NCBI RefSeq assembly: GCF_016786215.1
Contig: NZ_JADOBG010000005.1
Location: 1-64,000, forward strand
Direction of reading: 5' to 3'
Length of the DNA stretch: 64,000 nt
Source: Legionella bononiensis
GTDB lineage: Bacteria > Pseudomonadota > Gammaproteobacteria > Legionellales > Legionellaceae
Shown here piece by piece: positions 31,653-40,869 of the stretch; within the stretch, counting starts at the first letter, position 1; every line of letters begins with the position of its first letter. Below the pieces are notes generated by a model. That model saw only the letters and a list, made by a program, of their open reading frames with translations. It searched no databases and had not been told where the DNA came from. A program made the position numbers and the translations under genes.

Positions 31653-32561
31653 ATGGACTATCCACAACACGTGACAATTATAGAAGTAGGACCTCGTGAT
31701 GGCCTGCAAAATGAGTCTTCTTTTGTATCCACTGAACACAAAATTGATCTCATCAATAAACTCAGTCAAACAGGTCTAAAACATATTGAAGCAACAAGCT
31801 TCGTATCTTCCAAAGCAATACCGCAATTAGCAGATGGAGAGCTGGTGTATCGATCGATTACGAAAGAGCCATCCGTGTCTTATTCAGCACTCGTTCCTAA
31901 TGAACGTGGAATGATTAAAGCGCTGGAAGCTGGAGTTCGCGAAATTGCAGTATTCACAGCGGCAAGTGAATTATTTAACCAAAGAAATATCAATTGTACC
32001 ATTCAGGAAAGTATTGAACGATTCAAACCCGTCCTTGAACTGGCTAAAGCCAACGAAATCAAAGTCAGAGGTTATATTTCCTGTGTGCTGGGTTGCCCTT
32101 ATCAGGGTGAAGTACAACCAGAAATGGTTGCTGAGGTCACTCAAAAATTGCTTGATCTGGGCGTGGACGAAATTTCACTCGGCGATACTATAGGAGTAGG
32201 AACTCCCAGACAAACCCAATTAGTATTGGATAAAGTTCTACGACTCATCCCGTTAAACCAGTTAGCCATGCACTTTCATGATACCTACGGTCAGGCAATC
32301 GCCAATATATACGCATCCCTGCACCACGGTGTGTACCGTTTCGACAGCTCCGTAGCCGGTCTTGGTGGCTGTCCCTATGCCCGAGGAGCAAGTGGTAACG
32401 TTGCTACTGAAGACGTGCTTTATTTGATGCACGGCTTAGGAATTAATACCGGGGTAGATATATTTAAAATCGTAGCAGCCGGAGATATGATTTGTAAGAT
32501 TTTGGGACGTAAAAATCAATCCAAAGTCGCAAATGCATTACTGGCGAACCCCTGTAATTAA
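31653..32561 (+). CDS. mvaB: Hydroxymethylglutaryl-CoA lyase
   Basis: This 302-residue TIM-barrel enzyme splits HMG-CoA into acetyl-CoA and acetoacetate. EVGPRDGLQNE (catalytic Arg, metal Asp), SLGDTIGVGTP, the metal-binding histidines in MHFHDTYGQA, and the active-site loop GLGGCPYARGASGNVATED with its cysteine are all present. It completes leucine degradation in this cluster (hmgL/liuE equivalent). Confidence 0.95.
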   Translation: MDYPQHVTIIEVGPRDGLQNESSFVSTEHKIDLINKLSQTGLKHIEATSFVSSKAIPQLADGELVYRSITKEPSVSYSALVPNERGMIKALEAGVREIAVFTAASELFNQRNINCTIQESIERFKPVLELAKANEIKVRGYISCVLGCPYQGEVQPEMVAEVTQKLLDLGVDEISLGDTIGVGTPRQTQLVLDKVLRLIPLNQLAMHFHDTYGQAIANIYASLHHGVYRFDSSVAGLGGCPYARGASGNVATEDVLYLMHGLGINTGVDIFKIVAAGDMICKILGRKNQSKVANALLANPCN

Positions 32562-32636
32562 TTAACACGATTCACCCCGGCCTGATTGCCGCCTCAAGGA
32601 CAAATCAGGGAAGTACGAAGCAAGAGAGAACAATTC

Positions 32637-34577
32637 ATGAATGAACTAGTATGGACTCCTAAACACCCACAAAATACACGAATGGGACAATTTATGCTGT
32701 TCGCAGCACAACAGCATTGCCAAATTTTCGAAAACTACCAGGATCTCCACTCTTGGTCTATCAAACATCCCGAATCATTCTGGCAAACTTTATGCGATTT
32801 TTTTAAGCTGACTTTCGATACCCCACCCCATCAGATACTGAATTACTATGAAACCATGCTGGATGCTCGTTGGTTTAGCGGCGCTCGATTTAATTTTGCC
32901 CAAAAGCTGCTATCACGCAAAGATGCTCACCCGGCAATAGTCAGCGTTAACGAGGACAATGAAAAACAAATAATCAGCTATGAACAATTATATGCTCAGG
33001 TTGCCCAATGCGCTGCTGGACTTAAAGCAATTGGTGTTGTTGCCGGCGACAGAGTTGCTGCTCTGATGCCTAATATTCCCTTCACGATTATTGCTATGTT
33101 GGCAACCACCTCGATTGGTGCTGTCTGGTCATCATGCTCACCTGATTTTGGAGCTCAAGCAGCAATTGACCGATTGGGACAAATCGAACCCAAGGTACTG
33201 TTTATTTGTGATGGACATCAATATCAAGGAAAAATCCACAGCGGCGCTGAAAAAATTATTCAATTAAAAGAGGCTATTTCCTCATTAGTACAAATTGTGG
33301 TATGTCCTAACATTCATGAAGACATTAATCTGTCAGGCATAACCAATGCCTTATACTGGAAGGACTTTCTCAAACCCGCCACCAAATGCGAATTTGAATC
33401 TCTTCCTTTTGATCATCCGGTGTACATTCTTTTTTCATCAGGTACTACTGGAAAACCTAAATGTATTATTCATGGTGCTGGCGGAACGCTAATACAACAT
33501 ATTAAAGAACTGGGATTGCACACGGATCTACGCGATACCGATAATTTATGTTTTTATACAACCTGTGGCTGGATGATGTGGAATTGGACTGTTTCCGCTC
33601 TGGCACTTGGTGTAACTCTCACTTTATATGAAGGGTCACCCACTTATCCTGAGACCAATCGTTTATTCAAATTAATTGATGAAGAAGGCATTACCGTGTT
33701 TGGCACCAGTGCAAAATTCATTTCGTCCATTGAAAAAGCGGGCGTCAAGCCAAAAGAAGAATGCAACCTATCTCAACTGAGATGCATTCTCTCTACAGGA
33801 TCACCATTACTTCACAAAAATTATGATTTTGTTTACGAACATATTAAAAATGACGTCCAGCTCAGTTCCATTTCAGGTGGTACTGACATTATCTCCTGTT
33901 TTGCCTTGGGTAACCCGATACTTCCTGTATATCGAGGAGAGTTACAGTGTATTGGCTTAGGGATGGCCGTAGATGTATTTGATGAAGAAGAACATTCAGT
34001 ACATCAAACTCGAGGTGAATTAGTCTGCACGAAACCTTTTCCATCCATGCCTGTAGGATTTTGGAATGATAAAGATAAAGTAGCATACACCAATGCCTAT
34101 TTTGCCCGTTTTCCAGGTGTATGGGCTCATGGTGATTTTGCCGAGATTACAGAACACCATGGCCTGATCATTTATGGACGCTCTGATGCAGTGTTAAATC
34201 CTGGTGGAGTTAGAATAGGAACTGCTGAAATTTATAGACAAGTTGAAAAGGTAGACGCCGTTATAGACAGTATAGTTATCGGACAGGATTGGCAGGATGA
34301 TGTGCGTATTGTTCTATTTGTTAAATTACGAGAAGGGACAATTCTGGATGACGAGTTGATTCAATCCATTAAACACACCATCCGTGAAAATGCCTCACCA
34401 AGGCATGTCCCCGCCAAGATCCTCCAGGTTACTGATATTCCGCGTACGATCAGTGGAAAAATCGTTGAAGTAGCGGTTAGACAGGTTGTTCATGACCAAC
34501 CCGTACAGAATTTACAATCCCTGGCTAATCCTCATGCCTTGGAATATTTTAAAAATCGCAATGAGTTGAAGAGTTAA
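32637..34577 (+). CDS. Acetoacetate-CoA ligase
   Basis: This 646-residue ANL-superfamily enzyme activates acetoacetate to acetoacetyl-CoA (AacS type). YILFSSGTTGKPKCI is the phosphate-binding motif, and YGRSDAVLNPGGVRIGTAEIYRQVE and PRTISGKIVEVAVRQV (catalytic lysine) belong to the C-terminal domain. TTCGWMMWNW is typical of acetoacetyl-CoA synthetases. The ATG at 32637 was preferred to a TTG 17 codons upstream because AAGAGAGAA precedes it. It turns the product of the lyase into the substrate of the thiolase, closing the pathway to acetyl-CoA. Confidence 0.93.
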   Translation: MNELVWTPKHPQNTRMGQFMLFAAQQHCQIFENYQDLHSWSIKHPESFWQTLCDFFKLTFDTPPHQILNYYETMLDARWFSGARFNFAQKLLSRKDAHPAIVSVNEDNEKQIISYEQLYAQVAQCAAGLKAIGVVAGDRVAALMPNIPFTIIAMLATTSIGAVWSSCSPDFGAQAAIDRLGQIEPKVLFICDGHQYQGKIHSGAEKIIQLKEAISSLVQIVVCPNIHEDINLSGITNALYWKDFLKPATKCEFESLPFDHPVYILFSSGTTGKPKCIIHGAGGTLIQHIKELGLHTDLRDTDNLCFYTTCGWMMWNWTVSALALGVTLTLYEGSPTYPETNRLFKLIDEEGITVFGTSAKFISSIEKAGVKPKEECNLSQLRCILSTGSPLLHKNYDFVYEHIKNDVQLSSISGGTDIISCFALGNPILPVYRGELQCIGLGMAVDVFDEEEHSVHQTRGELVCTKPFPSMPVGFWNDKDKVAYTNAYFARFPGVWAHGDFAEITEHHGLIIYGRSDAVLNPGGVRIGTAEIYRQVEKVDAVIDSIVIGQDWQDDVRIVLFVKLREGTILDDELIQSIKHTIRENASPRHVPAKILQVTDIPRTISGKIVEVAVRQVVHDQPVQNLQSLANPHALEYFKNRNELKS

Positions 34578-34944
34578 TGATTGTTTAACTGCATTTAGGA
34601 TCGAAACCGAATTAACGTCCCGCGCTTGGGTTAATCTAGCGATTAGCGTGATACTATAAAAGGACATTATTTCGGTCTATACCCTTAAGTGTGTTGACAA
34701 TTCGGATTTCGAAGTCGCGGGACGTTGGGAATAAATTGATGAATGGTCAACATAACCTATTTAACTGCTAAATTTAGGATAATACTTTGTATACATAGTC
34801 AGATTGTGTATAATATCAACCAGCGTCGATTTGAAAACTCAGCTTGCGGACGCTCAAAAGAGTAAACTTTTTTGAAAATACGGCTAAAGCGGGCAGTCTA
34901 TTACATCCCTCTAAGTCTTCCGCAGCATATTCCAGGTTATTGTT
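34578..34944. other. Intergenic region upstream of metN
   Basis: No reading frame is convincing. An 11-bp inverted repeat (AACGTCCCGCG at 34614-34624, CGCGGGACGTT at 34716-34726) flanks about 90 bases. The metNIQ promoter should lie in the right part. I see no clear SAM riboswitch or MetJ box array. Confidence 0.55.
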
Positions 34945-35970
34945 ATGATTGAATTGTGTGGAGTAACTAAATCCTTTTCAGGCAAACCAGCCCTTCAAGA
35001 TATTAATTTATTTATTCAGGAAGGTGAAATATTCGGTATTATTGGTAAAAGTGGAGCTGGTAAATCTACTTTATTACGCTGTATTAATTTACTGGAACGG
35101 CCTGACCATGGCGATGTCCTCATTGATGGACAAAACCTGATGACTATGTCCAGAAAGGATTTAGCATTGGCTCGTCATAAAATCGCCATGATTTTCCAAC
35201 ATTTTAACTTATTAAACTCTAAAAATGTTTATGACAATATTGCTTTGCCGATGCGTATTCAAGGGATGGATGAAGAATCCATTAGTGCAAAAATTAATGA
35301 GCTGTTGCCTATTGTCGAATTATCAGATAAAAGAAACGCCTATCCATCACAACTCAGCGGCGGCCAAAAACAACGAGTAGCTATTGCACGCGCTTTAAGC
35401 TGTTCCCCTAAAATACTACTTTGTGATGAAGCAACCTCCGCTCTTGATCCTGAAACAACAGATTCAATTCTAAGCTTATTAAAAAAAATTAACACGTTAT
35501 ACGGAATTACCATCGTTGTAATTACCCATGAAATGGATGTAGTGAAACGAATATGCAGCAGACTCTCCGTTATGGTCAATGGCTCCATAGTAGAGACTAC
35601 CGCCTTATCCAATGTATTTAACAACCCGGACAGCCTGGCACGCACAATGCTTTATGCCCAACTCAGCCCGGAACTGCCCGCATGCCTGACCAGCAGACTA
35701 GCTGGCTATGCAACTGAAAAACCTTTGCTCCGATTATTTTTTCAAGGCGAAGAAGCAACCGTTCCTTTTATAAGCCAAACCAGTCGTGAGTTAAATATCG
35801 ACATCAATATTTTACTGGCAAATATCGATCGTTTCGATTCGGTCACCTGCGGGGTCCTGGTCGTTGAATTAACCGCAAACCCATTATTGCTCGACGCATT
35901 CTTGGAGCGCTGTAAACAAGTCGATTTAACTGTGGAGATCTTAGGTTATGTCCTACCCGATGGTATATGA
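34945..35970 (+). CDS. metN: Methionine ABC transporter ATP-binding protein
   Basis: This 341-residue ATPase drives methionine import. Walker A is GKSGAGKST, the signature [15 protein letters not shown], Walker [13 protein letters not shown]. The last 80 residues form the NIL regulatory domain that binds methionine and inhibits uptake. It overlaps metI by 23 bases. Genes run metN-metI-metQ as in E. coli. Confidence 0.95.
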   Translation: MIELCGVTKSFSGKPALQDINLFIQEGEIFGIIGKSGAGKSTLLRCINLLERPDHGDVLIDGQNLMTMSRKDLALARHKIAMIFQHFNLLNSKNVYDNIALPMRIQGMDEESISAKINELLPIVELSDKRNAYPSQLSGGQKQRVAIARALSCSPKILLCDEATSALDPETTDSILSLLKKINTLYGITIVVITHEMDVVKRICSRLSVMVNGSIVETTALSNVFNNPDSLARTMLYAQLSPELPACLTSRLAGYATEKPLLRLFFQGEEATVPFISQTSRELNIDINILLANIDRFDSVTCGVLVVELTANPLLLDAFLERCKQVDLTVEILGYVLPDGI

Positions 35971-36595
35971 TTTACTTAATGCAACCGGTGAAACACTGTA
36001 TATGGTGATCACCAGCACTTTTTTTGCAGTACTTCTGGGATTGCCTTTAGGCACTTTGCTTTATTCAAGCAAACGCATCAAACCTAATCCTAAGATGCAT
36101 AAAATACTTTCCGCACTAATTAATGTATTTCGTTCTATCCCTTTTATTATTTTGTTAGTAGCTATAATTCCATTAACTCGTCTCATAGTGGGTACCTCTA
36201 TCGGGATGAATGCAGCAATAGTACCTTTAACTCTCGGAGCTACCCCATTTTTTGCACGCTTGGTAGATAATGTATACCAGAGTTTACCTTCTGGCCTGAT
36301 CGAAACGGGGTATTCGATGGGAGCCAGTACAGGTCAAATTATCTATCATATCTTATTGCCTGAAGCAAAACCTGGCCTAATCCATGCAATTACTGTCACC
36401 GCAATTACTCTCGTAAATTATTCTGCCATGGCAGGAACGGTTGGAGCTGGCGGATTAGGTACTTTAGCAATAAACTATGGATATCAACGCTTTAACGCCG
36501 GTATCATGTTATCAACAGTTGTTGTTTTAATAATTTTAGTTCAACTCATGCAAATGGGTGGAGACTATTTGGCAAAACGGTTTTTACATCACTAA
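35948..36595 (+). CDS. metI: Methionine ABC transporter permease
   Basis: This 215-residue inner membrane permease has five hydrophobic segments and the binding-protein-dependent transport loop around [21 protein letters not shown] (EAA motif). The N-terminus [17 protein letters not shown] aligns with E. coli MetI, supporting the ATG at 35948 inside metN. Confidence 0.94.
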   Translation: MSYPMVYDLLNATGETLYMVITSTFFAVLLGLPLGTLLYSSKRIKPNPKMHKILSALINVFRSIPFIILLVAIIPLTRLIVGTSIGMNAAIVPLTLGATPFFARLVDNVYQSLPSGLIETGYSMGASTGQIIYHILLPEAKPGLIHAITVTAITLVNYSAMAGTVGAGGLGTLAINYGYQRFNAGIMLSTVVVLIILVQLMQMGGDYLAKRFLHH

Positions 36596-36609
36596 TTGAG
36601 AGATCCATA

Positions 36610-37389
36610 ATGCGAATTTTAAGTTATCTGGTTTTAATATTAAGTCTGGTTGCCTGTAGCAACAAACCCTCTCCAAATACACTGGTTATAGGAACCATAG
36701 CAGGTCCTGAAACCGAACTCATTGAAACAGCCAAAAAAGTAGCTGAAAAAGACTATGGATTAACCATAAAAATTGTTGAGTTTAATGATTACAATCTGCC
36801 TAATGAAGCCCTGCAGGATGGTAGCCTGGATGCCAACGTATACCAGCATTTACCTTATCTGAAAGCCGCAATTCTGGCGCATGGTTATAATCTGCAGGCT
36901 ATAGGCAGAACCTTTGTCTATCCTATGGGTATTTATTCCAAAAAATACAAATCGCTAGAAGAAATTCCCGAGAACAGTATTATTGCGGTTCCTAATGATC
37001 CCAGTAATGAAATGCGTGCCTTTTTATTATTGGAAGACTCTCATTTAATTACATTAAAAGATGCGACCAATGCGGGTATACCAAGCTTAGAAAGCAATCC
37101 AAAGAAACTGCAATTTAAAGAAATGGATGCAGCTCAATTGCCACGATTACTGCCTGATGTTGCTGCCGCAGTCATCAACACCACCTTTGCTCTGCCTGCA
37201 GGTTTAAATCCTAGCAAGGATGCATTGTATACAGAGGGTAAAGACTCTCCTTACGCCAATATCATTGTGATACGCAAGGATACCCAAAAGAGAGCTCAAC
37301 TGGAATTATTTGTCAAAGCCCTGAATTCAGATGAAGTCAAAGCCAAAGCCAAAAAATTGTTCGGTGATGCAGCAATACCTGCCTGGTAA
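36610..37389 (+). CDS. metQ: Methionine-binding lipoprotein
   Basis: This 259-residue substrate-binding protein of the NlpA/MetQ family starts with a lipoprotein signal (LVLILSLVACSN, lipid on the cysteine). LVIGTIAGPETELIETAKKV and DANVYQHLPYL are family motifs. The third gene of metNIQ; a strong hairpin follows it. Confidence 0.94.
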   Translation: MRILSYLVLILSLVACSNKPSPNTLVIGTIAGPETELIETAKKVAEKDYGLTIKIVEFNDYNLPNEALQDGSLDANVYQHLPYLKAAILAHGYNLQAIGRTFVYPMGIYSKKYKSLEEIPENSIIAVPNDPSNEMRAFLLLEDSHLITLKDATNAGIPSLESNPKKLQFKEMDAAQLPRLLPDVAAAVINTTFALPAGLNPSKDALYTEGKDSPYANIIVIRKDTQKRAQLELFVKALNSDEVKAKAKKLFGDAAIPAW

Positions 37390-37442
37390 TTCATTACATT
37401 TTTAATCAGTGCAGACCGGTCTTAATATACATGTATCTGCAC

Positions 37443-37493
37443 AATTTCAGGACAATATACCCCCCTCAAATTTGAGGGGTATATCCTGAAATT
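37443..37493 (+). terminator. Long hairpin after metQ
   Basis: AATTTCAGGA at 37443-37452 pairs with TCCTGAAATT at 37484-37493, and the inside (ATATACCCC and GGGGTATAT, then TCAAATTTGA) continues the stem, with two small bulges. A T-rich stretch follows after about eight bases. It probably ends the metNIQ transcript and isolates it from the next promoter. Confidence 0.7.
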
Positions 37494-37495
37494 AA

Positions 37496-37528
37496 CTTAA
37501 TTTTTTCTTAATTAAACCATGTTATACT
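37496..37528 (+). promoter_or_regulatory. PmrA box and -10 element of the effector candidate
   Basis: CTTAAT (37496-37501), five bases, CTTAAT (37507-37512) is a perfect direct repeat fitting the PmrA consensus YTTAAK-N5-YTTAAK. TATACT at 37523-37528 makes a fair -10 box ten bases downstream, so the PmrA box covers the -35 position, as in other PmrA-activated promoters. The start codon at 37562 is 33 bases further. PmrA activates many Dot/Icm effector genes in Legionella. Confidence 0.78.
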
Positions 37529-37561
37529 TCAAATAACTCATCCAGTGATTAGGTGAACACT

Positions 37562-39013
37562 ATGCCAGGCCCACTACTATCAAGAATACCACTAATCGGT
37601 AAACATCTTTTTTCCAATGAATATGTCAATAAACTAACGCCTACTGCCCTTCAAAATCTTGGCCAAACCTACCGAAATGTAATCGGTTTAGGAAATAATC
37701 CCACGTTTGCAAGTGGCGCATTTAAAAAACTGAATGAACAAAGAACTTCGGATAATGATGAGGTACCCGTTAAAGCCAAAGGGCCATACGGAGCGTCAAT
37801 TCTTGATAAAATGAATGATAAATCAAATCCGGATGCGGCCAATGCAGCTAAAGAGGTAAAAAACAAAATCGCTGAAGTTCTGGTACCCACCAAAGATTAT
37901 GATAAAGCGATGAAAAAATTTAATGAGAATTCAGCAACGTTTAAAGACTTGATAAAACAAATCCCCGGTGGAAATTTTGGCGCAGAAGATGTAATAGGTA
38001 CCTTTAAATACTATATTGATAAATCAAGAACAGCTATTGTCGCGCAACAGGATCTTGATAAACAAATGTTATCGGCTCAATTTGATGACAAAGATTTTAA
38101 AGACCATGTAATGAAGGCATACAACATTGCTGCAACTGATCCGGATGCGAATCAACGAATAGACGATCTGAAAACCAGCATGCTCAAGGAGCTTTCTGCA
38201 TCACACAAAAAGCAATTAGGTGAATTTGATAAATCCACTGCTGAAGCAATCAATAAGCTTCATCAAGCTTCCGCTGAAGAATACAAGCAAATGGGATTGA
38301 TAGAAACACTACGCAGGGCCAATGCAGACAACGTTGCTATGCTTGAAAAAATAGCAGAAGCAAATAGAGCCAAACATCCAGTTCCTGCTAACGCATCAAG
38401 AAATGGTATTGGCAGTTATACTGAAACTGACATTAAAGCGAAACTGGCTTACGTAAAATTAGAAGATATAAATAAACCATTTAAATCGATGACAGGAATG
38501 GAAATTGAACAGACTCAACCAGGTGTATTTAAATTTCACTTTAGTATGTTAAGTCCCAGATATTATCAGAGCCTGGCGCAAAAACCGCTTACCGATTTTC
38601 TATTAGTGTCGCAACTGATTAAAGCACAAGGTAATGATAAGATTACTTGGACTATTGAAATTGAAAATAAAGATACTTTGATGGAAAGAGCAAAACAGGC
38701 TGTTGAAGGATCTGTAAGGGCCGGTTTTGAACTAGGTAAAATAGAGATTCGCGACAAGTCAGGTAGAGAACTAAAGATTGAAGAAATATTTAAAGACGAT
38801 CCGGAATCATACAAAAGGATAAGTCAAAGAGCGGCTGAAATAAAACAGGAACTTTCAGGTATGACCCCACCTGAAGTCAAATCAGCAAAAAATGATAAAG
38901 TAAAGGCTGTAATAAAAGACATTAAGGAACAATATAAAGTAAATCCACCTCCAGAGGAAAAAGAAGAAGAGCAGGAAGTGGAAGAAGAAAGAACTGGACC
39001 CGCTCCTAACTAA
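37562..39013 (+). CDS. Candidate Dot/Icm effector, coiled-coil rich, unknown function
   Basis: This 483-residue soluble protein is hydrophilic, mostly helical and rich in Lys, Glu and Ala, with probable coiled coils around 180-300. No enzymatic motif was recognised. The last 25 residues hold a glutamate block (EEKEEEQEVEEE) before a short tail, as in many Dot/Icm-translocated substrates. The ATG at 37562 is favoured over GTG at 37553 because AGGTG lies just upstream. A perfect PmrA box lies ahead of it. It stands alone between metNIQ and the small PA3496-like gene. Secretion is inferred, not shown. Confidence 0.8.
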   Translation: MPGPLLSRIPLIGKHLFSNEYVNKLTPTALQNLGQTYRNVIGLGNNPTFASGAFKKLNEQRTSDNDEVPVKAKGPYGASILDKMNDKSNPDAANAAKEVKNKIAEVLVPTKDYDKAMKKFNENSATFKDLIKQIPGGNFGAEDVIGTFKYYIDKSRTAIVAQQDLDKQMLSAQFDDKDFKDHVMKAYNIAATDPDANQRIDDLKTSMLKELSASHKKQLGEFDKSTAEAINKLHQASAEEYKQMGLIETLRRANADNVAMLEKIAEANRAKHPVPANASRNGIGSYTETDIKAKLAYVKLEDINKPFKSMTGMEIEQTQPGVFKFHFSMLSPRYYQSLAQKPLTDFLLVSQLIKAQGNDKITWTIEIENKDTLMERAKQAVEGSVRAGFELGKIEIRDKSGRELKIEEIFKDDPESYKRISQRAAEIKQELSGMTPPEVKSAKNDKVKAVIKDIKEQYKVNPPPEEKEEEQEVEEERTGPAPN

Positions 39014-39316
39014 TGGATTTACAGTTTAACCTGCCCTGATTAACTGTTTATTTCAAAGGTCATCAATCACAGTTTTCTCGGACTCAATGCGAGAGAGCTG
39101 TGGTTATACTCACACCCAATTCTGTACAAAAAATCCCACTGTTCCTAACAGCTAAAATCTGATATTTTTTATAGGAAATCAACGGCAAAGTTGATACAAT
39201 AATTTTTGTATCTTATTATAATATATGAATATTTTTTAAGATAACTATTATCAATAATTAATGTTGCAACTCCTTTTACAGAAATGGAATTCAACGGGTT
39301 GGCTAGGGAGATGGCT

Positions 39317-39484
39317 ATGAGTACTCGTGGTTTTGATGACTTTGATACAGATATTGAAGATGTAAGTGAAGCAGCACCAGTTATACCAGAACCAAGTCCT
39401 TCTACAAAATTGGAACGACGTAGAAAAATAGAAGATTTATTTGAAGAAAAGCGACTAAGAGAAGAACTTGAAGAGTTTGGTTAA
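39317..39484 (+). CDS. Small PA3496-family protein
   Basis: This 55-residue acidic protein ends with LERRRKIEDLFEEKRLREEL, the arginine/glutamate-rich helix typical of the PA3496 family (putative envelope integrity proteins of gammaproteobacteria). The ATG at 39317 was chosen because AGGGAG lies six bases before it; an ATG two codons earlier would abut the AGGGAG. It has no signal or membrane segment. Monocistronic by position. Confidence 0.72.
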   Translation: MSTRGFDDFDTDIEDVSEAAPVIPEPSPSTKLERRRKIEDLFEEKRLREELEEFG

Positions 39485-39536
39485 ATATACTGAATAGGAT
39501 ATAGCGTTCAAGTGATTTAATCATCAGCAAAATAAC

Positions 39537-39562
39537 CGAGCCGCGACCGTAAGGAAGCGGTA
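39537..39562. repeat. Short GC-rich REP-like element
   Basis: CCGAGCCGCGACCGTAAGGA followed by AGCGG has CCGC and GCGG ends that can form a small hairpin, in otherwise AT-rich surroundings. A related string, GCGACCGTAA, occurs at about 10867. It looks like an extragenic palindrome, but only these two related sites are visible. Confidence 0.35.
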
Positions 39563-39610
39563 CAGTTGAATGAACTCTAGAGTACTTATGACGTAAAAAA
39601 CTTAAGAGAG

Positions 39611-40336
39611 CTAGCTTTTTTTATTAATATAGACATCAAATCGAACAGTCTTTCCTTCAATGCTGGTATCAGGCTCTAACAAAGCTTTTACCTTTTGTGG
39701 CCATTTTACAACAACTCTTTGCTTTGCATGAGATATGGCCACTTGCATTAAGTCCAAAGCATCTTCATCAGTACCTATCATCTGCTGTAACACCTGCATG
39801 TCTTTTTTAACCAGAGCCGATTTATTACGTTGTGGATGCATGGGATCAATATAGATAACGTCCGGAAAATCGTTATCGGCAAGATTATTTAAATACAACC
39901 GGGCATCAGCAGCATAAAGTGATACCTTTAATTTTTGTTTGTCCAAATCATTCTGATGGCTAATTGCATCAGATAACAATGCAGCCATTATGGGATTACG
40001 CTCCAACATCACAACCTGTGCGCCAAAACTTGCTAAAATCGCAGCATCCCTTCCCCACCCTGCAGTAGCATCCAGGATTTTAACAGCTTGTGCAGGTTTA
40101 CAAGCACGAATCAAGCCTTGCTTTTTCCCTTCCGATCGTCTTTTATTCCAGGTCGATGCACTAAAATCTGCTGATAGAAGTGAGAAGTTGGGTATTTTCA
40201 AAGCCAACTTATGGGATGTTACATACAAACAGGTAGCTGCTTCTTTATCCAGGGTAAAATCAAGTTGCTTTGCCAGGAGATCTGCTTCCTCTCTCAATTC
40301 CTCGCTTTCATATCCTACAGTTGTTATAGCACTCAT
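39611..40336 (-). CDS. rsmJ: 16S rRNA m2G1516 methyltransferase RsmJ
   Basis: This 241-residue SAM methyltransferase matches RsmJ (YhiQ): LDATAGWGRDAAILASFGAQV (motif I), LERNPIMAALL and VIYIDPMHPQRNKSALVKKDM (catalytic DPMxP region). It methylates G1516 of 16S rRNA. Its ATG overlaps the gmhB stop (ATGA), the last gene of the glyQ-glyS-gmhB-rsmJ unit. Confidence 0.93.
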   Translation of the reverse strand: MSAITTVGYESEELREEADLLAKQLDFTLDKEAATCLYVTSHKLALKIPNFSLLSADFSASTWNKRRSEGKKQGLIRACKPAQAVKILDATAGWGRDAAILASFGAQVVMLERNPIMAALLSDAISHQNDLDKQKLKVSLYAADARLYLNNLADNDFPDVIYIDPMHPQRNKSALVKKDMQVLQQMIGTDEDALDLMQVAISHAKQRVVVKWPQKVKALLEPDTSIEGKTVRFDVYINKKS

Positions 40337-40869
40337 GATTGAGACAAAAGCTGATTGACATACTCTGCCAGGGAATTAAAGACAGGTACTTCAGGATAGT
40401 CATTTAGTCCAATGAGATCAGTCATAGAAGACAACACCATAATCGGACTTGCCCCAGCTGCAAATGCAGCCTCAATATCTGATACTCGATCACCAATAAA
40501 AGGCACATTCTCAAGAGAGCAATGAAACCTTTTAGCTAAGGACAACAACATCCCAGGATTGGGTTTACGACAAAAACACTGCTCTGATGGAAGATGAATG
40601 CAATATTCAATCGCATCAATCTTGCCCCCAGCAGATTGGACTGCCCGGATCATTTTCAAATGAATTGCTGCCAGCTCATCTTCCGTATAAAGTCCTCTGG
40701 AAACACCTGACTGATTGGTAGCCACACCAATGGTGTAGCCTGCCTTACTCAGTTGAGCAATAGCCTCTACACTATCAGGAATCAGGATGAACTCATCTAC
40801 ACACTTAATATAGTGTAGTGAGTCCTGATTTATTATACCGTCACGATCCAGTAAGATTAATTGAGTCAT
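40333..40869 (-). CDS. gmhB: Heptose-1,7-bisphosphate 7-phosphatase
   Basis: This 178-residue HAD-family enzyme makes heptose-1-phosphate for LPS inner core. LLDRDGIIN holds the nucleophile (Asp8) and acid/base (Asp10) aspartates; CIHLPSEQCFCRKPNPGM holds the zinc ligands; FIGDRVSDIEAA is the last HAD motif. It overlaps glyS and rsmJ by four bases at each end. Confidence 0.94.
   Translation of the reverse strand: MTQLILLDRDGIINQDSLHYIKCVDEFILIPDSVEAIAQLSKAGYTIGVATNQSGVSRGLYTEDELAAIHLKMIRAVQSAGGKIDAIEYCIHLPSEQCFCRKPNPGMLLSLAKRFHCSLENVPFIGDRVSDIEAAFAAGASPIMVLSSMTDLIGLNDYPEVPVFNSLAEYVNQLLSQS

Noticed and set aside
34614..34726. Distant 11-bp inverted repeat upstream of metN as a possible mobile element
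   Set aside because: The arms are short, the interior has no structure, and no target duplication was seen; kept only as a note in the gap entry.
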